Source: Siphonodentalium dalli
Taxonomy: Eukaryota; Mollusca; Scaphopoda; Gadilida; Siphonodentaliidae
Length of the DNA stretch: 64,000 nucleotides
Assembly (NCBI GenBank): GCA_032622095.1
Contig: CP136066.1
Span: forward strand, 54,464,609-54,528,608
Direction of reading: 5' to 3'
In this document: one piece after another, positions 22,755 through 37,700 of the stretch
Position numbering within the stretch: position 1 is the stretch's first letter
How the letters are laid out: every line of letters begins with the position of its first letter
Notes under the pieces: generated by a model
What the model saw: the letters and a program-made list of their open reading frames with translations, nothing else
What the model was told of the DNA's origin: nothing
The model's database searches: none
Translations under genes and position numbers: made by a program

Positions 22755-25700
22755 GGTTGAGTTAAAAGTTGATATATATATATTGGTTCATCGATTTTAA
22801 AGTTATTTTGACAGAGAAAAGCTTCCTAGTCAGTCCCACTATTTGGTCAGTTCTGGTGCAACATGAAACTAGCACTAGTCAGTAGTGGTACTGGACTGGG
22901 AACCAGTCATCTTATGGTTGAGTTAAAAGTTGATGTATACATTGGTTTATCGATTTTCAAGATCTTTTGACATAGAAAAGCTTCCTAGTCAGTTCCACTA
23001 TTTGGTCAGTTCTGGTGTGATATGAAAACTAGCACTAGCCAGTAGTGGTGTTGGACTGGGAACCAGTCATCTTATGGTTGAGTCAAAAGTTGATGTATAT
23101 ATTGGTTTATCTATTTTCAAGATCTTTTGACAGAGAAAAGCTTCCTAGTCAGTCCCACTATTTGGTCAGTTCTAGTGTGACATGAAAACTAGCACTAGTC
23201 AGTAGCGGTACTGGACTGGGAACCAGTCATCTTATGGTTGAGTCAAAAGTTTATGTATATAATGGTTTATCAATTTTCAAGATCTTTTGACAGAGAAAAG
23301 CTTCCTAGTCAGTCCCACTATTTGGTCAGTTCTAGTGTGACATGAAAACTAGCACTAGTCAGTAGTGGCACTGGACTGGGAACCAGTCATCCTATGGTTC
23401 AGTCAAAAGTTGATGTATATAATGGTTTATCTATTTTCAAGATCTTTTGAAAGAGAAAAGCTTCCTAGTCAGTCCCACTATTTGGTCAGTTCTAGTGTGA
23501 CATGAAAACTAGCACTAGTCAGTAGTGGTACTGGACTGGGAACCAGTCATCCTACGGTTGAGTTAAAAGTTGATGTATATATTGGTTTATCGATTTTCAA
23601 GTTATTTTGACAGAGAAAAGCTTCCTAGTCAGTCCCACTAATTGGTCAGTTCTAGTGTGACATGAAAACTAGCACTAGTCAGTAGTGGTACTGGACTGGG
23701 AACCAGTCATCTTATGGTTGAGTTAAAAGTATGTCGTATATATTGGTTTAACAATTTTCAAGTTCTTTTGACAGAAAAGCTTCCCAGTCAGTCCCACTAT
23801 TCGGTCAGTTCTGGTGACATAAAAACTAGCACTAGTCAGTAGTGGTACTGGACTGGGAACCAGTCATCCTATGGTTGAGTCAAAAGTTGATGTATACATT
23901 GGTTTATCGATTTTCAAGATCTTTTGACAGAGAAAAGCTTCCTAGTCAGTTCCACTATTTGGTCAGTTCTGGTGTGATATGAAAACTAGCACTAGCCAGT
24001 AGTGGTATTGGACTGGGAACCAGTCATCTTATGGTTGAGTCAAAAGTTGATGTATATATTGGTTTATCTATTTTCAAGATCTTTTGACAGAGAAAAGCTT
24101 CCTAGTCAGTCCCACTATTTGGTCAGTTCTAGTGTGACATGAAAACTAGCACTAGTCAGTAGTGGTACTGGACTGGGAACCAGTCATCTTATGGTTGAGT
24201 TAAAAGTTGATGTATACATTGGTTTATCGATTTTCAAGATCTTTTGACATAGAAAAGCTTCCTAGTCAGTTCCACTATTTGGTCAGTTCTGGTGTGATAT
24301 GAAAACTAGCACTAGCCAGTAGTGGTGTTGGACTGGGAACCAGTCATCTTATGGTTGAGTCAAAAGTTGATGTATATATTGGTTTATCAATGTTCAAGTT
24401 ATTTTGACAGAGAAAAGCTTCCTAGTCAGTCCCACTAATTGGTCAGTTCTAGTGTGACATGAAAACTAGCACTAGCCAGTAGTGGTACTGGACTGGGAAC
24501 CAGTCATCTTATGGTTGAGTTAAAAGTATGTCGTATATATTGGTTTATCAATTTTCAAGTTCTTTTGACAGAAAAGCTTCCTAGTCAGTCCCACTATTCG
24601 GTCAGTTCTGGTGACATAAAAACTAGCACTAGTCAGTAATGGTACTGGACTGGGAACCAGTCATCCTATGGTTGAGTCAAAAGTTGATGTATACATTGGT
24701 TTATCGATTTTCAAGATCTTTTGACAGAGAAAAGCTTCCTAGTCAGTTCCACTATTTGGTCAGTTCTGGTGTGATATGAAAACTAGCACTACCAGTAGTG
24801 GTGTTGGACTGGGAACCAGTCATCTTATGGTTCAGTCAAAAGTTGATGTATATATTGGTTTATCAATTTTCAAGATCTTTTGACATAGAAAAGCTTCCTA
24901 GTCAGTTCCACTATTTGGTCAGTTCTGGTGTGATATGAAAACTAGCACTAGCCAGTAGTGGTGTTGGACTGGGAACCAGTCATCTTATGGTTGAGTCAAA
25001 AGTTGATGTATATATTGGTTTATCTATTTTCAAGATCTTTTTACCGAGAAAAGCTTCCTAGTCAGTCCCACTATTTGGTCAGTTCTAGTGTGACATGAAA
25101 ACTAGCACTAGTCAGTAGTGGTACTGGACTGGGAACCAGTCATCTTATGGTTGAGTTAAAAGTTGATGTATACATTGGTTTATCGATTTTCAAGATCTTT
25201 TGACATAGAAAAGCTTCCTAGTCAGTTCCACTATTTGGTCAGTTCTGGTGTGATATGAAAACTAGCACTAGCCAGTAGTGGTGTTGGACTGGGAACCAGT
25301 CATCTTATGGTTGATTCAAAAGTTTATGTATCTATTTTCAAGATCTTTTGACAAAGAAAAGCTTCCAAGTCAGTTCCACTATTTGGTCAGTTCTGGTGTG
25401 ATATGAAAACTAGCACTAGCCAGTAGTGGTGTTGGACTGGGAACCAGTCATCCTATGGTTGAGTTAAAAGTTGATGTATACATTGGTTTATCGATTTTCA
25501 AGATCTTTTGACAAAGAAAAGCTTCCTAGTCAGTTCCACTATTTGGTCAGTTCTGGTGTGATATGAAAACTAGCACTAGCCAGTAGTGGTGTTGGACTGG
25601 GAACCAGTCATCTTATGGTTGAGTCAAAAGTATGTCGTATATATTGGTTTAACAATTTTCAAGTTCTTTTGACAGAAAAGCTTCCCAGTCAGTCCCACTA

Positions 25701-28700
25701 TTCGGTCAGTTCTGGTGACATAAAAACTAGCACTAGTCAGTAGTGGTACTGGACTGGGAACCAGTCATCCTATGGTTGAGTCAAAAGTTGATGTATACAT
25801 TGGTTTATCGATTTTCAAGATCTTTTGACAAAGAAAAGCTTCCTAGTCAGTTCCACTATTTGGTCAGTTCTGGTGTGATATGAAAACTAGCACTAGTCAG
25901 TAGTGGCACTGGACTGGGAACCAGTCATCCTATGGTTCAATCAAAAGTTGATGTATATAATGGTTTATCTATTTTCAAGATCTTTTGAAAGAGAAAAGCT
26001 TCCTAGTCAGTCCCACTATTTGGTCAGTTCTAGTGTGACATGAAAACTAGCACTAGTCAGTAGTGGTACTGGACTGGGAACCAGTCATCCTACGGTTGAG
26101 TTAAAAGTTGATGTATATATTGGTTTATCGATTTTCAAGTTATTTTGACAAAGAAAAGCTTCCTAGTCAGTCCCACTAATTGGTCAGTTCTAGTGTGACA
26201 TGAAAACTAGCACTAGTCAGTAGTGGTACTGGACTGGGAACCAGTCATCTTATGGTTGAGTTAAAAGTATGTGGTATATATTGGTTTAACAATTTTCAAG
26301 TTCTTTTGACAGAAAAGCTTCCCAGTCAGTCCCACTATTCGGTCAGTTCTGGTGACATAGAACTAGCACTAGTCAGTAGTGGTACTGGACTGGGAACCAG
26401 TCATCTTATGGTTGAGTCAAAAGTTGATGTATATATTGGTTTATCTATTTTCAAGATCTTTTGACAGAGAAAAGCTTCCTAGTCAGTCCCACTATTTGGT
26501 CAGTTCTAGTGTGACATGAAAACTAGCACTAGTCAGTAGTGGTACTGGACTGGGAACCAGTCATCTTATGGTTGAGTTAAAAGTTGATGTATACATTGGT
26601 TTATCGATTTTCAAGATCTTTTGACATAGAAAAGCTTCCTAGTCAGTTCCACTATTTGGTCAGTTCTGGTGTGATATGAAAACTAGCACTAGCCAGTAGT
26701 GGTGTTGGACTGGGAACCAGTCATCTTATGGTTGAGTCAAAAGTTGATGTATATATTGGTTTATCAATGTTCAAGTTATTTTGACAGAGAAAAGCTTCCT
26801 AGTCAGTCCCACTAATTGGTCAGTTCTAGTGTGACATGAAAACTAGCACTAGCCAGTAGTGGTACTGGACTGGGAACCAGTCATCTTATGGTTGAGTTAA
26901 AAGTATGTCGTATATATTGGTTTATCAATTTTCAAGTTCTTTTGACAGAAAAGCTTCCTAGTCAGTCCCACTATTCGGTCAGTTCTGGTGACATAAAAAC
27001 TAGCACTAGTCAGTAATGGTACTGGACTGGGAACCAGTCATCCTATGGTTGAGTCAAAAGTTGATGTATACATTGGTTTATCGATTTTCAAGATCTTTTG
27101 ACAGAGAAAAGCTTCCTAGTCAGTTCCACTATTTGGTCAGTTCTGGTGTGATATGAAAACTAGCACTACCAGTAGTGGTGTTGGACTGGGAACCAGTCAT
27201 CTTATGGTTCAGTCAAAAGTTGATGTATATATTGGTTTATCAATTTTCAAGATCTTTTGACATAGAAAAGCTTCCTAGTCAGTTCCACTATTTGGTCAGT
27301 TCTGGTGTGATATGAAAACTAGCACTAGCCAGTAGTGGTGTTGGACTGGGAACCAGTCATCTTATGGTTGAGTCAAAAGTTGATGTATATATTGGTTTAT
27401 CTATTTTCAAGATCTTTTTACCGAGAAAAGCTTCCTAGTCAGTCCCACTATTTGGTCAGTTCTAGTGTGACATGAAAACTAGCACTAGTCAGTAGTGGTA
27501 CTGGACTGGGAACCAGTCATCTTATGGTTGAGTTAAAAGTTGATGTATACATTGGTTTATCGATTTTCAAGATCTTTTGACATAGAAAAGCTTCCTAGTC
27601 AGTTCCACTATTTGGTCAGTTCTGGTGTGATATGAAAACTAGCACTAGCCAGTAGTGGTGTTGGACTGGGAACCAGTCATCTTATGGTTGATTCAAAAGT
27701 TTATGTATCTATTTTCAAGATCTTTTGACAAAGAAAAGCTTCCAAGTCAGTTCCACTATTTGGTCAGTTCTGGTGTGATATGAAAACTAGCACTAGCCAG
27801 TAGTGGTGTTGGACTGGGAACCAGTCATCCTATGGTTGAGTTAAAAGTTGATGTATACATTGGTTTATCGATTTTCAAGATCTTTTGACAAAGAAAAGCT
27901 TCCTAGTCAGTTCCACTATTTGGTCAGTTCTGGTGTGATATGAAAACTAGCACTAGCCAGTAGTGGTGTTGGACTGGGAACCAGTCATCTTATGGTTGAG
28001 TCAAAAGTATGTCGTATATATTGGTTTAACAATTTTCAAGTTCTTTTGACAGAAAAGCTTCCCAGTCAGTCCCACTATTCGGTCAGTTCTGGTGACATAA
28101 AAACTAGCACTAGTCAGTAGTGGTACTGGACTGGGAACCAGTCATCCTATGGTTGAGTCAAAAGTTGATGTATACATTGGTTTATCGATTTTCAAGATCT
28201 TTTGACAAAGAAAAGCTTCCTAGTCAGTTCCACTATTTGGTCAGTTCTGGTGTGATATGAAAACTAGCACTAGTCAGTAGTGGCACTGGACTGGGAACCA
28301 GTCATCCTATGGTTCAATCAAAAGTTGATGTATATAATGGTTTATCTATTTTCAAGATCTTTTGAAAGAGAAAAGCTTCCTAGTCAGTCCCACTATTTGG
28401 TCAGTTCTAGTGTGACATGAAAACTAGCACTAGTCAGTAGTGGTACTGGACTGGGAACCAGTCATCCTACGGTTGAGTTAAAAGTTGATGTATATATTGG
28501 TTTATCGATTTTCAAGTTATTTTGACAAAGAAAAGCTTCCTAGTCAGTCCCACTAATTGGTCAGTTCTAGTGTGACATGAAAACTAGCACTAGTCAGTAG
28601 TGGTACTGGACTGGGAACCAGTCATCTTATGGTTGAGTTAAAAGTATGTGGTATATATTGGTTTAACAATTTTCAAGTTCTTTTGACAGAAAAGCTTCCC

Positions 28701-31700
28701 AGTCAGTCCCACTATTCGGTCAGTTCTGGTGACATAGAACTAGCACTAGTCAGTAGTGGTACTGGACTGGGAACCAGTCATCCTATGGTTGAGTCAAAAG
28801 TTGATGTATACATTGGTTTATCGATTTTCAAGATCTTTTGACAGAGAAAAGCTTCCTAGTCAGTTCCACTATTTGGTCAGTTCTGGTGTGATATGAAAAC
28901 TAGCACTAGCCAGTAGTGGTATTGGACTGGGAACCAGTAATCTTATGGTTGAGTCAAAAGTTGATGTATATATTGGTTTATCTATTTTCAAGATCTTTTG
29001 ACAGAGAAAAGCTTCCTAGTCAGTTCCACTATTTGGTCAGTTCTGGTGTGATATGAAAACTAGCACTAGCCAGTAGTGGTGTTGGACTGGGAACCAGTCA
29101 TCTTATGGTTGAGTCAAAAGTTGATGTATATATTGGTTTATCAATGTTCAAGTTATTTTGACAGAGAAAAGCTTCCTAGTCAGTCCCACTAATTGGTCAG
29201 TTCTAGTGTGACATGAAAACTAGCACTAGCCAGTAGTGGTACTGGACTGGGAACCAGTCATCTTATGGTTGAGTTAAAAGTATGTCGTACATATTGGTTT
29301 ATCAATTTTCAAGTTCTTTTGACAGAAAAGCTTCCTAGTCAGTCCCACTATTCGGTCAGTTCTGGTGACATAAAAACTAGCACTAGTCAGTAATGGTACT
29401 GGACTGGGAACCAGTCATCCTATGGTTGAGTCAAAAGTTGATGTATACATTGGTTTATCGATTTTCAAGATCTTTTGACAGAGAAAAGCTTCCTAGTCAG
29501 TTCCACTATTTGGTCAGTTCTGGTGTGATATGAAAACTAGCACTAGCCAGTAGTGGTGTTGGACTGGGAACCAGTCATCTTATGGTTGAGTCAAAAGTTG
29601 ATGTATATATTGGTTTATCAATGTTCAAGTTATTTTGACAGAGAAAAGCTTCCTAGTCAGTCCCACTAATTGGTCAGTTCTAGTGTGACATGAAAACTAG
29701 CACTAGCCAGTAGTGGTACTGGACTGGGAACCAGTCATCTTATGGTTGAGTTAAAAGTATGTCGTATATATTGGTTTATCAATTTTCAAGTTCTTTTGAC
29801 AGAAAAGCTTCCTAGTCAGTCCCACTATTCGGTCAGTTCTGGTGACATAAAAACTAGCACTAGTCAGTAATGGTACTGGACTGGGAACCAGTCATCCTAT
29901 GGTTGAGTCAAAAGTTGATGTATACATTGGTTTATCGATTTTCAAGATCTTTTGACAAAGAAAAGCTTCCTAGTCAGTTCCACTATTTGGTCAGTTCTGG
30001 TGTGATATGAAAACTAGCACTAGCCAGTAGTGGTGTTGGACTGGGAACCAGTCATCTTATGGTTGAGTCAAAAGTTGATGTATATATTGGTTTATCTATT
30101 TTCAAGATCTTTTTACCGAGAAAAGCTTCCTAGTCAGTCCCACTATTTGGTCAGTTCTAGTGTGACATGAAAACTAGCACTAGTCAGTAGTGGTACTGGA
30201 CTGGGAACCAGTCATCTTATGGTTGAGTTAAAAGTTGATGTATACATTGGTTTATCGATTTTCAAGATCTTTTGACATAGAAAAGCTTCCTAGTCAGTTC
30301 CACTATTTGGTCAGTTCTGGTGTGATATGAAAACTAGCACTAGCCAGTAGTGGTGTTGGACTGGGAACCAGTCATCTTATGGTTGATTCAAAAGTTTATG
30401 TATCTATTTTCAAGATCTTTTGACAAAGAAAAGCTTCCAAGTCAGTTCCACTATTTGGTCAGTTCTGGTGTGATATGAAAACTAGCACTAGCCAGTAGTG
30501 GTGTTGGACTGGGAACCAGTCATCCTATGGTTGAGTTAAAAGTTGATGTATACATTGGTTTATCGATTTTCAAGATCTTTTGACAAAGAAAAGCTTCCTA
30601 GTCAGTTCCACTATTTGGTCAGTTCTGGTGTGATATGAAAACTAGCACTAGCCAGTAGTGGTGTTGGACTGGGAACCAGTCATCTTATGGTTGAGTCAAA
30701 AGTATGTCGTATATATTGGTTTAACAATTTTCAAGTTCTTTTGACAGAAAAGCTTCCCAGTCAGTCCCACTATTCGGTCAGTTCTGGTGACATAAAAACT
30801 AGCACTAGTCAGTAGTGGTACTGGACTGGGAACCAGTCATCCTATGGTTGAGTCAAAAGTTGATGTATACATTGGTTTATCGATTTTCAAGATCTTTTGA
30901 CAAAGAAAAGCTTCCTAGTCAGTTCCACTATTTGGTCAGTTCTGGTGTGATATGAAAACTAGCACTAGTCAGTAGTGGCACTGGACTGGGAACCAGTCAT
31001 CCTATGGTTCAATCAAAAGTTGATGTATATAATGGTTTATCTATTTTCAAGATCTTTTGAAAGAGAAAAGCTTCCTAGTCAGTCCCACTATTTGGTCAGT
31101 TCTAGTGTGACATGAAAACTAGCACTAGTCAGTAGTGGTACTGGACTGGGAACCAGTCATCCTACGGTTGAGTTAAAAGTTGATGTATATATTGGTTTAT
31201 CGATTTTCAAGTTATTTTGACAAAGAAAAGCTTCCTAGTCAGTCCCACTAATTGGTCAGTTCTAGTGTGACATGAAAACTAGCACTAGTCAGTAGTGGTA
31301 CTGGACTGGGAACCAGTCATCTTATGGTTGAGTTAAAAGTATGTGGTATATATTGGTTTAACAATTTTCAAGTTCTTTTGACAGAAAAGCTTCCCAGTCA
31401 GTCCCACTATTCGGTCAGTTCTGGTGACATAGAACTAGCACTAGTCAGTAGTGGTACTGGACTGGGAACCAGTCATCCTATGGTTGAGTCAAAAGTTGAT
31501 GTATACATTGGTTTATCGATTTTCAAGATCTTTTGACAGAGAAAAGCTTCCTAGTCAGTTCCACTATTTGGTCAGTTCTGGTGTGATATGAAAACTAGCA
31601 CTAGCCAGTAGTGGTATTGGACTGGGAACCAGTAATCTTATGGTTGAGTCAAAAGTTGATGTATATATTGGTTTATCTATTTTCAAGATCTTTTGACAGA

Positions 31701-34700
31701 GAAAAGCTTCCTAGTCAGTTCCACTATTTGGTCAGTTCTGGTGTGATATGAAAACTAGCACTAGCCAGTAGTGGTGTTGGACTGGGAACCAGTCATCTTA
31801 TGGTTGAGTCAAAAGTTGATGTATATATTGGTTTATCAATGTTCAAGTTATTTTGACAGAGAAAAGCTTCCTAGTCAGTCCCACTAATTGGTCAGTTCTA
31901 GTGTGACATGAAAACTAGCACTAGCCAGTAGTGGTACTGGACTGGGAACCAGTCATCTTATGGTTGAGTTAAAAGTATGTCGTACATATTGGTTTATCAA
32001 TTTTCAAGTTCTTTTGACAGAAAAGCTTCCTAGTCAGTCCCACTATTCGGTCAGTTCTGGTGACATAAAAACTAGCACTAGTCAGTAATGGTACTGGACT
32101 GGGAACCAGTCATCCTATGGTTGAGTCAAAAGTTGATGTATACATTGGTTTATCGATTTTCAAGATCTTTTGACAGAGAAAAGCTTCCTAGTCAGTTCCA
32201 CTATTTGGTCAGTTCTGGTGTGATATGAAAACTAGCACTAGCCAGTAGTGGTGTTGGACTGGGAACCAGTCATCTTATGGTTGAGTCAAAAGTTGATGTA
32301 TATATTGGTTTATCAATGTTCAAGTTATTTTGACAGAGAAAAGCTTCCTAGTCAGTCCCACTAATTGGTCAGTTCTAGTGTGACATGAAAACTAGCACTA
32401 GCCAGTAGTGGTACTGGACTGGGAACCAGTCATCTTATGGTTGAGTTAAAAGTATGTCGTATATATTGGTTTATCAATTTTCAAGTTCTTTTGACAGAAA
32501 AGCTTCCTAGTCAGTCCCACTATTCGGTCAGTTCTGGTGACATAAAAACTAGCACTAGTCAGTAATGGTACTGGACTGGGAACCAGTCATCCTATGGTTG
32601 AGTCAAAAGTTGATGTATACATTGGTTTATCGATTTTCAAGATCTTTTGACAGAGAAAAGCTTCCTAGTCAGTTCCACTATTTGGTCAGTTCTGGTGTGA
32701 TATGAAAACTAGCACTACCAGTAGTGGTGTTGGACTGGGAACCAGTCATCTTATGGTTCAGTCAAAAGTTGATGTATATATTGGTTTATCAATTTTCAAG
32801 ATCTTTTGACATAGAAAAGCTTCCTAGTCAGTTCCACTATTTGGTCAGTTCTGGTGTGATATGAAAACTAGCACTAGCCAGTAGTGGTGTTGGACTGGGA
32901 ACCAGTCATCTTATGGTTGAGTCAAAAGTTGATGTATATATTGGTTTATCTATTTTCAAGATCTTTTGACAGAGAAAAGCTTCCTAGTCAGTCCCACTAT
33001 TTGGTCAGTTCTAGTGTGACATGAAAACTAGCACTAGTCAGTAGTGGTACTGGACTGGGAACCAGTCATCTTATGGTTGAGTTAAAAGTTGATGTATACA
33101 TTGGTTTATCGATTTTCAAGATCTTTTGACATAGAAAAGCTTCCTAGTCAGTTCCACTATTTGGTCAGTTCTGGTGTGATATGAAAACTAGCACTAGCCA
33201 GTAGTGGTGTTGGACTGGGAACCAGTCATCTTATGGTTGATTCAAAAGTTTATGTATCTATTTTCAAGATCTTTTGACAAAGAAAAGCTTCCAAGTCAGT
33301 TCCACTATTTGGTCAGTTCTGGTGTGATATGAAAACTAGCACTAGCCAGTAGTGGTGTTGGACTGGGAACCAGTCATCCTATGGTTGAGTTAAAAGTTGA
33401 TGTATACATTGGTTTATCGATTTTCAAGATCTTTTGACAAAGAAAAGCTTCCTAGTCAGTTCCACTATTTGGTCAGTTCTGGTGTGATATGAAAACTAGC
33501 ACTAGCCAGTAGTGGTGTTGGACTGGGAACCAGTCATCTTATGGTTGAGTCAAAAGTATGTCGTATATATTGGTTTAACAATTTTCAAGTTCTTTTGACA
33601 GAAAAGCTTCCCAGTCAGTCCCACTATTCGGTCAGTTCTGGTGACATAAAAACTAGCACTAGTCAGTAGTGGTACTGGACTGGGAACCAGTCATCCTATG
33701 GTTGAGTCAAAAGTTGATGTATACATTGGTTTATCGATTTTCAAGATCTTTTGACAAAGAAAAGCTTCCTAGTCAGTTCCACTATTTGGTCAGTTCTGGT
33801 GTGATATGAAAACTAGCACTAGTCAGTAGTGGCACTGGACTGGGAACCAGTCATCCTATGGTTCAATCAAAAGTTGATGTATATAATGGTTTATCTATTT
33901 TCAAGATCTTTTGAAAGAGAAAAGCTTCCTAGTCAGTCCCACTATTTGGTCAGTTCTAGTGTGACATGAAAACTAGCACTAGTCAGTAGTGGTACTGGAC
34001 TGGGAACCAGTCATCCTACGGTTGAGTTAAAAGTTGATGTATATATTGGTTTATCGATTTTCAAGTTATTTTGACAAAGAAAAGCTTCCTAGTCAGTCCC
34101 ACTAATTGGTCAGTTCTAGTGTGACATGAAAACTAGCACTAGTCAGTAGTGGTACTGGACTGGGAACCAGTCATCTTATGGTTGAGTTAAAAGTATGTGG
34201 TATATATTGGTTTAACAATTTTCAAGTTCTTTTGACAGAAAAGCTTCCCAGTCAGTCCCACTATTCGGTCAGTTCTGGTGACATAAAAACTAGCACTAGT
34301 CAGTAGTGGTACTGGACTGGGAACCAGTCATCCTATGGTTGAGTCAAAAGTTGATGTATACATTGGTTTATCGATTTTCAAGATCTTTTGACAGAGAAAA
34401 GCTTCCTAGTCAGTTCCACTATTTGGTCAGTTCTGGTGTGATATGAAAACTAGCACTAGCCAGTAGTGGTATTGGACTGGGAACCAGTCATCTTATGGTT
34501 GAGTCAAAAGTTGATGTATATATTGGTTTATCTATTTTCAAGATCTTTTGACAGAGAAAAGCTTCCTAGTCAGTTCCACTATTTGGTCAGTTCTGGTGTG
34601 ATATGAAAACTAGCACTAGCCAGTAGTGGTGTTGGACTGGGAACCAGTCATCTTATGGTTGAGTCAAAAGTTGATGTATATATTGGTTTATCAATGTTCA

Positions 34701-37700
34701 AGTTATTTTGACCGAGAAAAGCTTCCTAGTCAGTCCCACTAATTGGTCAGTTCTAGTGTGACATGAAAACTAGCACTAGCCAGTAGTGGTACTGGACTGG
34801 GAACCAGTCATCTTATGGTTGAGTTAAAAGTATGTCGTACATATTGGTTTATCAATTTTCAAGTTCTTTTGACAGAAAAGCTTCCTAGTCAGTCCCACTA
34901 TTCGGTCAGTTCTGGTGACATAAAAACTAGCACTAGTCAGTAATGGTACTGGACTGGGAACCAGTCATCCTATGGTTGAGTCAAAAGTTGATGTATACAT
35001 TGGTTTATCGATTTTCAAGATCTTTTGACAGAGAAAAGCTTCCTAGTCAGTTCCACTATTTGGTCAGTTCTGGTGTGATATGAAAACTAGCACTAGCCAG
35101 TAGTGGTGTTGGACTGGGAACCAGTCATCTTATGGTTGAGTCAAAAGTTGATGTATATATTGGTTTATCAATGTTCAAGTTATTTTGACAGAGAAAAGCT
35201 TCCTAGTCAGTCCCACTAATTGGTCAGTTCTAGTGTGACATGAAAACTAGCACTAGCCAGTAGTGGTACTGGACTGGGAACCAGTCATCTTATGGTTGAG
35301 TTAAAAGTATGTCGTATATATTGGTTTATCAATTTTCAAGTTCTTTTGACAGAAAAGCTTCCTAGTCAGTCCCACTATTCGGTCAGTTCTGGTGACATAA
35401 AAACTAGCACTAGTCAGTAATGGTACTGGACTGGGAACCAGTCATCCTATGGTTGAGTCAAAAGTTGATGTATACATTGGTTTATCGATTTTCAAGATCT
35501 TTTGACAGAGAAAAGCTTCCTAGTCAGTTCCACTATTTGGTCAGTTCTGGTGTGATATGAAAACTAGCACTACCAGTAGTGGTGTTGGACTGGGAACCAG
35601 TCATCTTATGGTTCAGTCAAAAGTTGATGTATATATTGGTTTATCAATTTTCAAGATCTTTTGACATAGAAAAGCTTCCTAGTCAGTTCCACTATTTGGT
35701 CAGTTCTGGTGTGATATGAAAACTAGCACTAGCCAGTAGTGGTGTTGGACTGGGAACCAGTCATCTTATGGTTGAGTCAAAAGTTGATGTATATATTGGT
35801 TTATCTATTTTCAAGATCTTTTGACAGAGAAAAGCTTCCTAGTCAGTCCCACTATTTGGTCAGTTCTAGTGTGACATGAAAACTAGCACTAGTCAGTAGT
35901 GGTACTGGACTGGGAACCAGTCATCTTATGGTTGAGTTAAAAGTTGATGTATACATTGGTTTATCGATTTTCAAGATCTTTTGACATAGAAAAGCTTCCT
36001 AGTCAGTTCCACTATTTGGTCAGTTCTGGTGTGATATGAAAACTAGCACTAGCCAGTAGTGGTGTTGGACTGGGAACCAGTCATCTTATGGTTGATTCAA
36101 AAGTTTATGTATCTATTTTCAAGATCTTTTGACAAAGAAAAGCTTCCAAGTCAGTTCCACTATTTGGTCAGTTCTGGTGTGATATGAAAACTAGCACTAG
36201 CCAGTAGTGGTGTTGGACTGGGAACCAGTCATCCTATGGTTGAGTTAAAAGTTGATGTATACATTGGTTTATCGATTTTCAAGATCTTTTGACAAAGAAA
36301 AGCTTCCTAGTCAGTTCCACTATTTGGTCAGTTCTGGTGTGATATGAAAACTAGCACTAGCCAGTAGTGGTGTTGGACTGGGAACCAGTCATCTTATGGT
36401 TGAGTCAAAAGTATGTCGTATATATTGGTTTAACAATTTTCAAGTTCTTTTGACAGAAAAGCTTCCCAGTCAGTCCCACTATTCGGTCAGTTCTGGTGAC
36501 ATAAAAACTAGCACTAGTCAGTAGTGGTACTGGACTGGGAACCAGTCATCCTATGGTTGAGTCAAAAGTTGATGTATACATTGGTTTATCGATTTTCAAG
36601 ATCTTTTGACAAAGAAAAGCTTCCTAGTCATTTCCACTATTTGGTCAGTTCTGGTGTGATATGAAAACTAGCACTAGTCAGTAGTGGCACTGGACTGGGA
36701 ACCAGTCATCCTATGGTTCAATCAAAAGTTGATGTATATAATGGTTTATCTATTTTCAAGATCTTTTGAAAGAGAAAAGCTTCCTAGTCAGTCCCACTAT
36801 TTGGTCAGTTCTAGTGTGACATGAAAACTAGCACTAGTCAGTAGTGGTACTGGACTGGGAACCAGTCATCCTACGGTTGAGTTAAAAGTTGATGTATATA
36901 TTGGTTTATCGATTTTCAAGTTATTTTGACAAAGAAAAGCTTCCTAGTCAGTCCCACTAATTGGTCAGTTCTAGTGTGACATGAAAACTAGCACTAGTCA
37001 GTAGTGGCACTGGACTGGGAACCAGTCATCCTATGGTTCAATCAAAAGTTGATGTATATAATGGTTTATCTATTTTCAAGATCTTTTGAAAGAGAAAAGC
37101 TTCCTAGTCAGTCCCACTATTTGGTCAGTTCTAGTGTGACATGAAAACTAGCACTAGTCAGTAGTGGTACTGGACTGGGAACCAGTCATCCTACGGTTGA
37201 GTTAAAAGTTGATGTATATATTGGTTTATCGATTTTCAAGTTATTTTGACAAAGAAAAGCTTCCTAGTCAGTCCCACTAATTGGTCAGTTCTAGTGTGAC
37301 ATGAAAACTAGCACTAGTCAGTAGTGGTACTGGACTGGGAACCAGTCATCCTATGGTTGAGTCAAAAGTTGATGTATACATTGGTTTATCGATTTTCAAG
37401 ATCTTTTGACAGAGAAAAGCTTCCTAGTCAGTTCCACTATTTGGTCAGTTCTGGTGTGATATGAAAACTAGCACTAGCCAGTAGTGGTATTGGACTGGGA
37501 ACCAGTCATCTTATGGTTGAGTCAAAAGTTGATGTATATATTGGTTTATCTATTTTCAAGATCTTTTGACAGAGAAAAGCTTCCTAGTCAGTTCCACTAT
37601 TTGGTCAGTTCTGGTGTGATATGAAAACTAGCACTAGCCAGTAGTGGTGTTGGACTGGGAACCAGTCATCTTATGGTTGAGTCAAAAGTTGATGTATATA

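Noticed and set aside
26252-31536. Three near-identical 70-codon plus-strand frames (26252, 28629, 31324) that could suggest a repeated peptide gene
   Set aside because: They are the same satellite segment in successive higher-order copies. The equivalent place in other copies is closed by single substitutions or indels, and the peptide has no recognisable domain.
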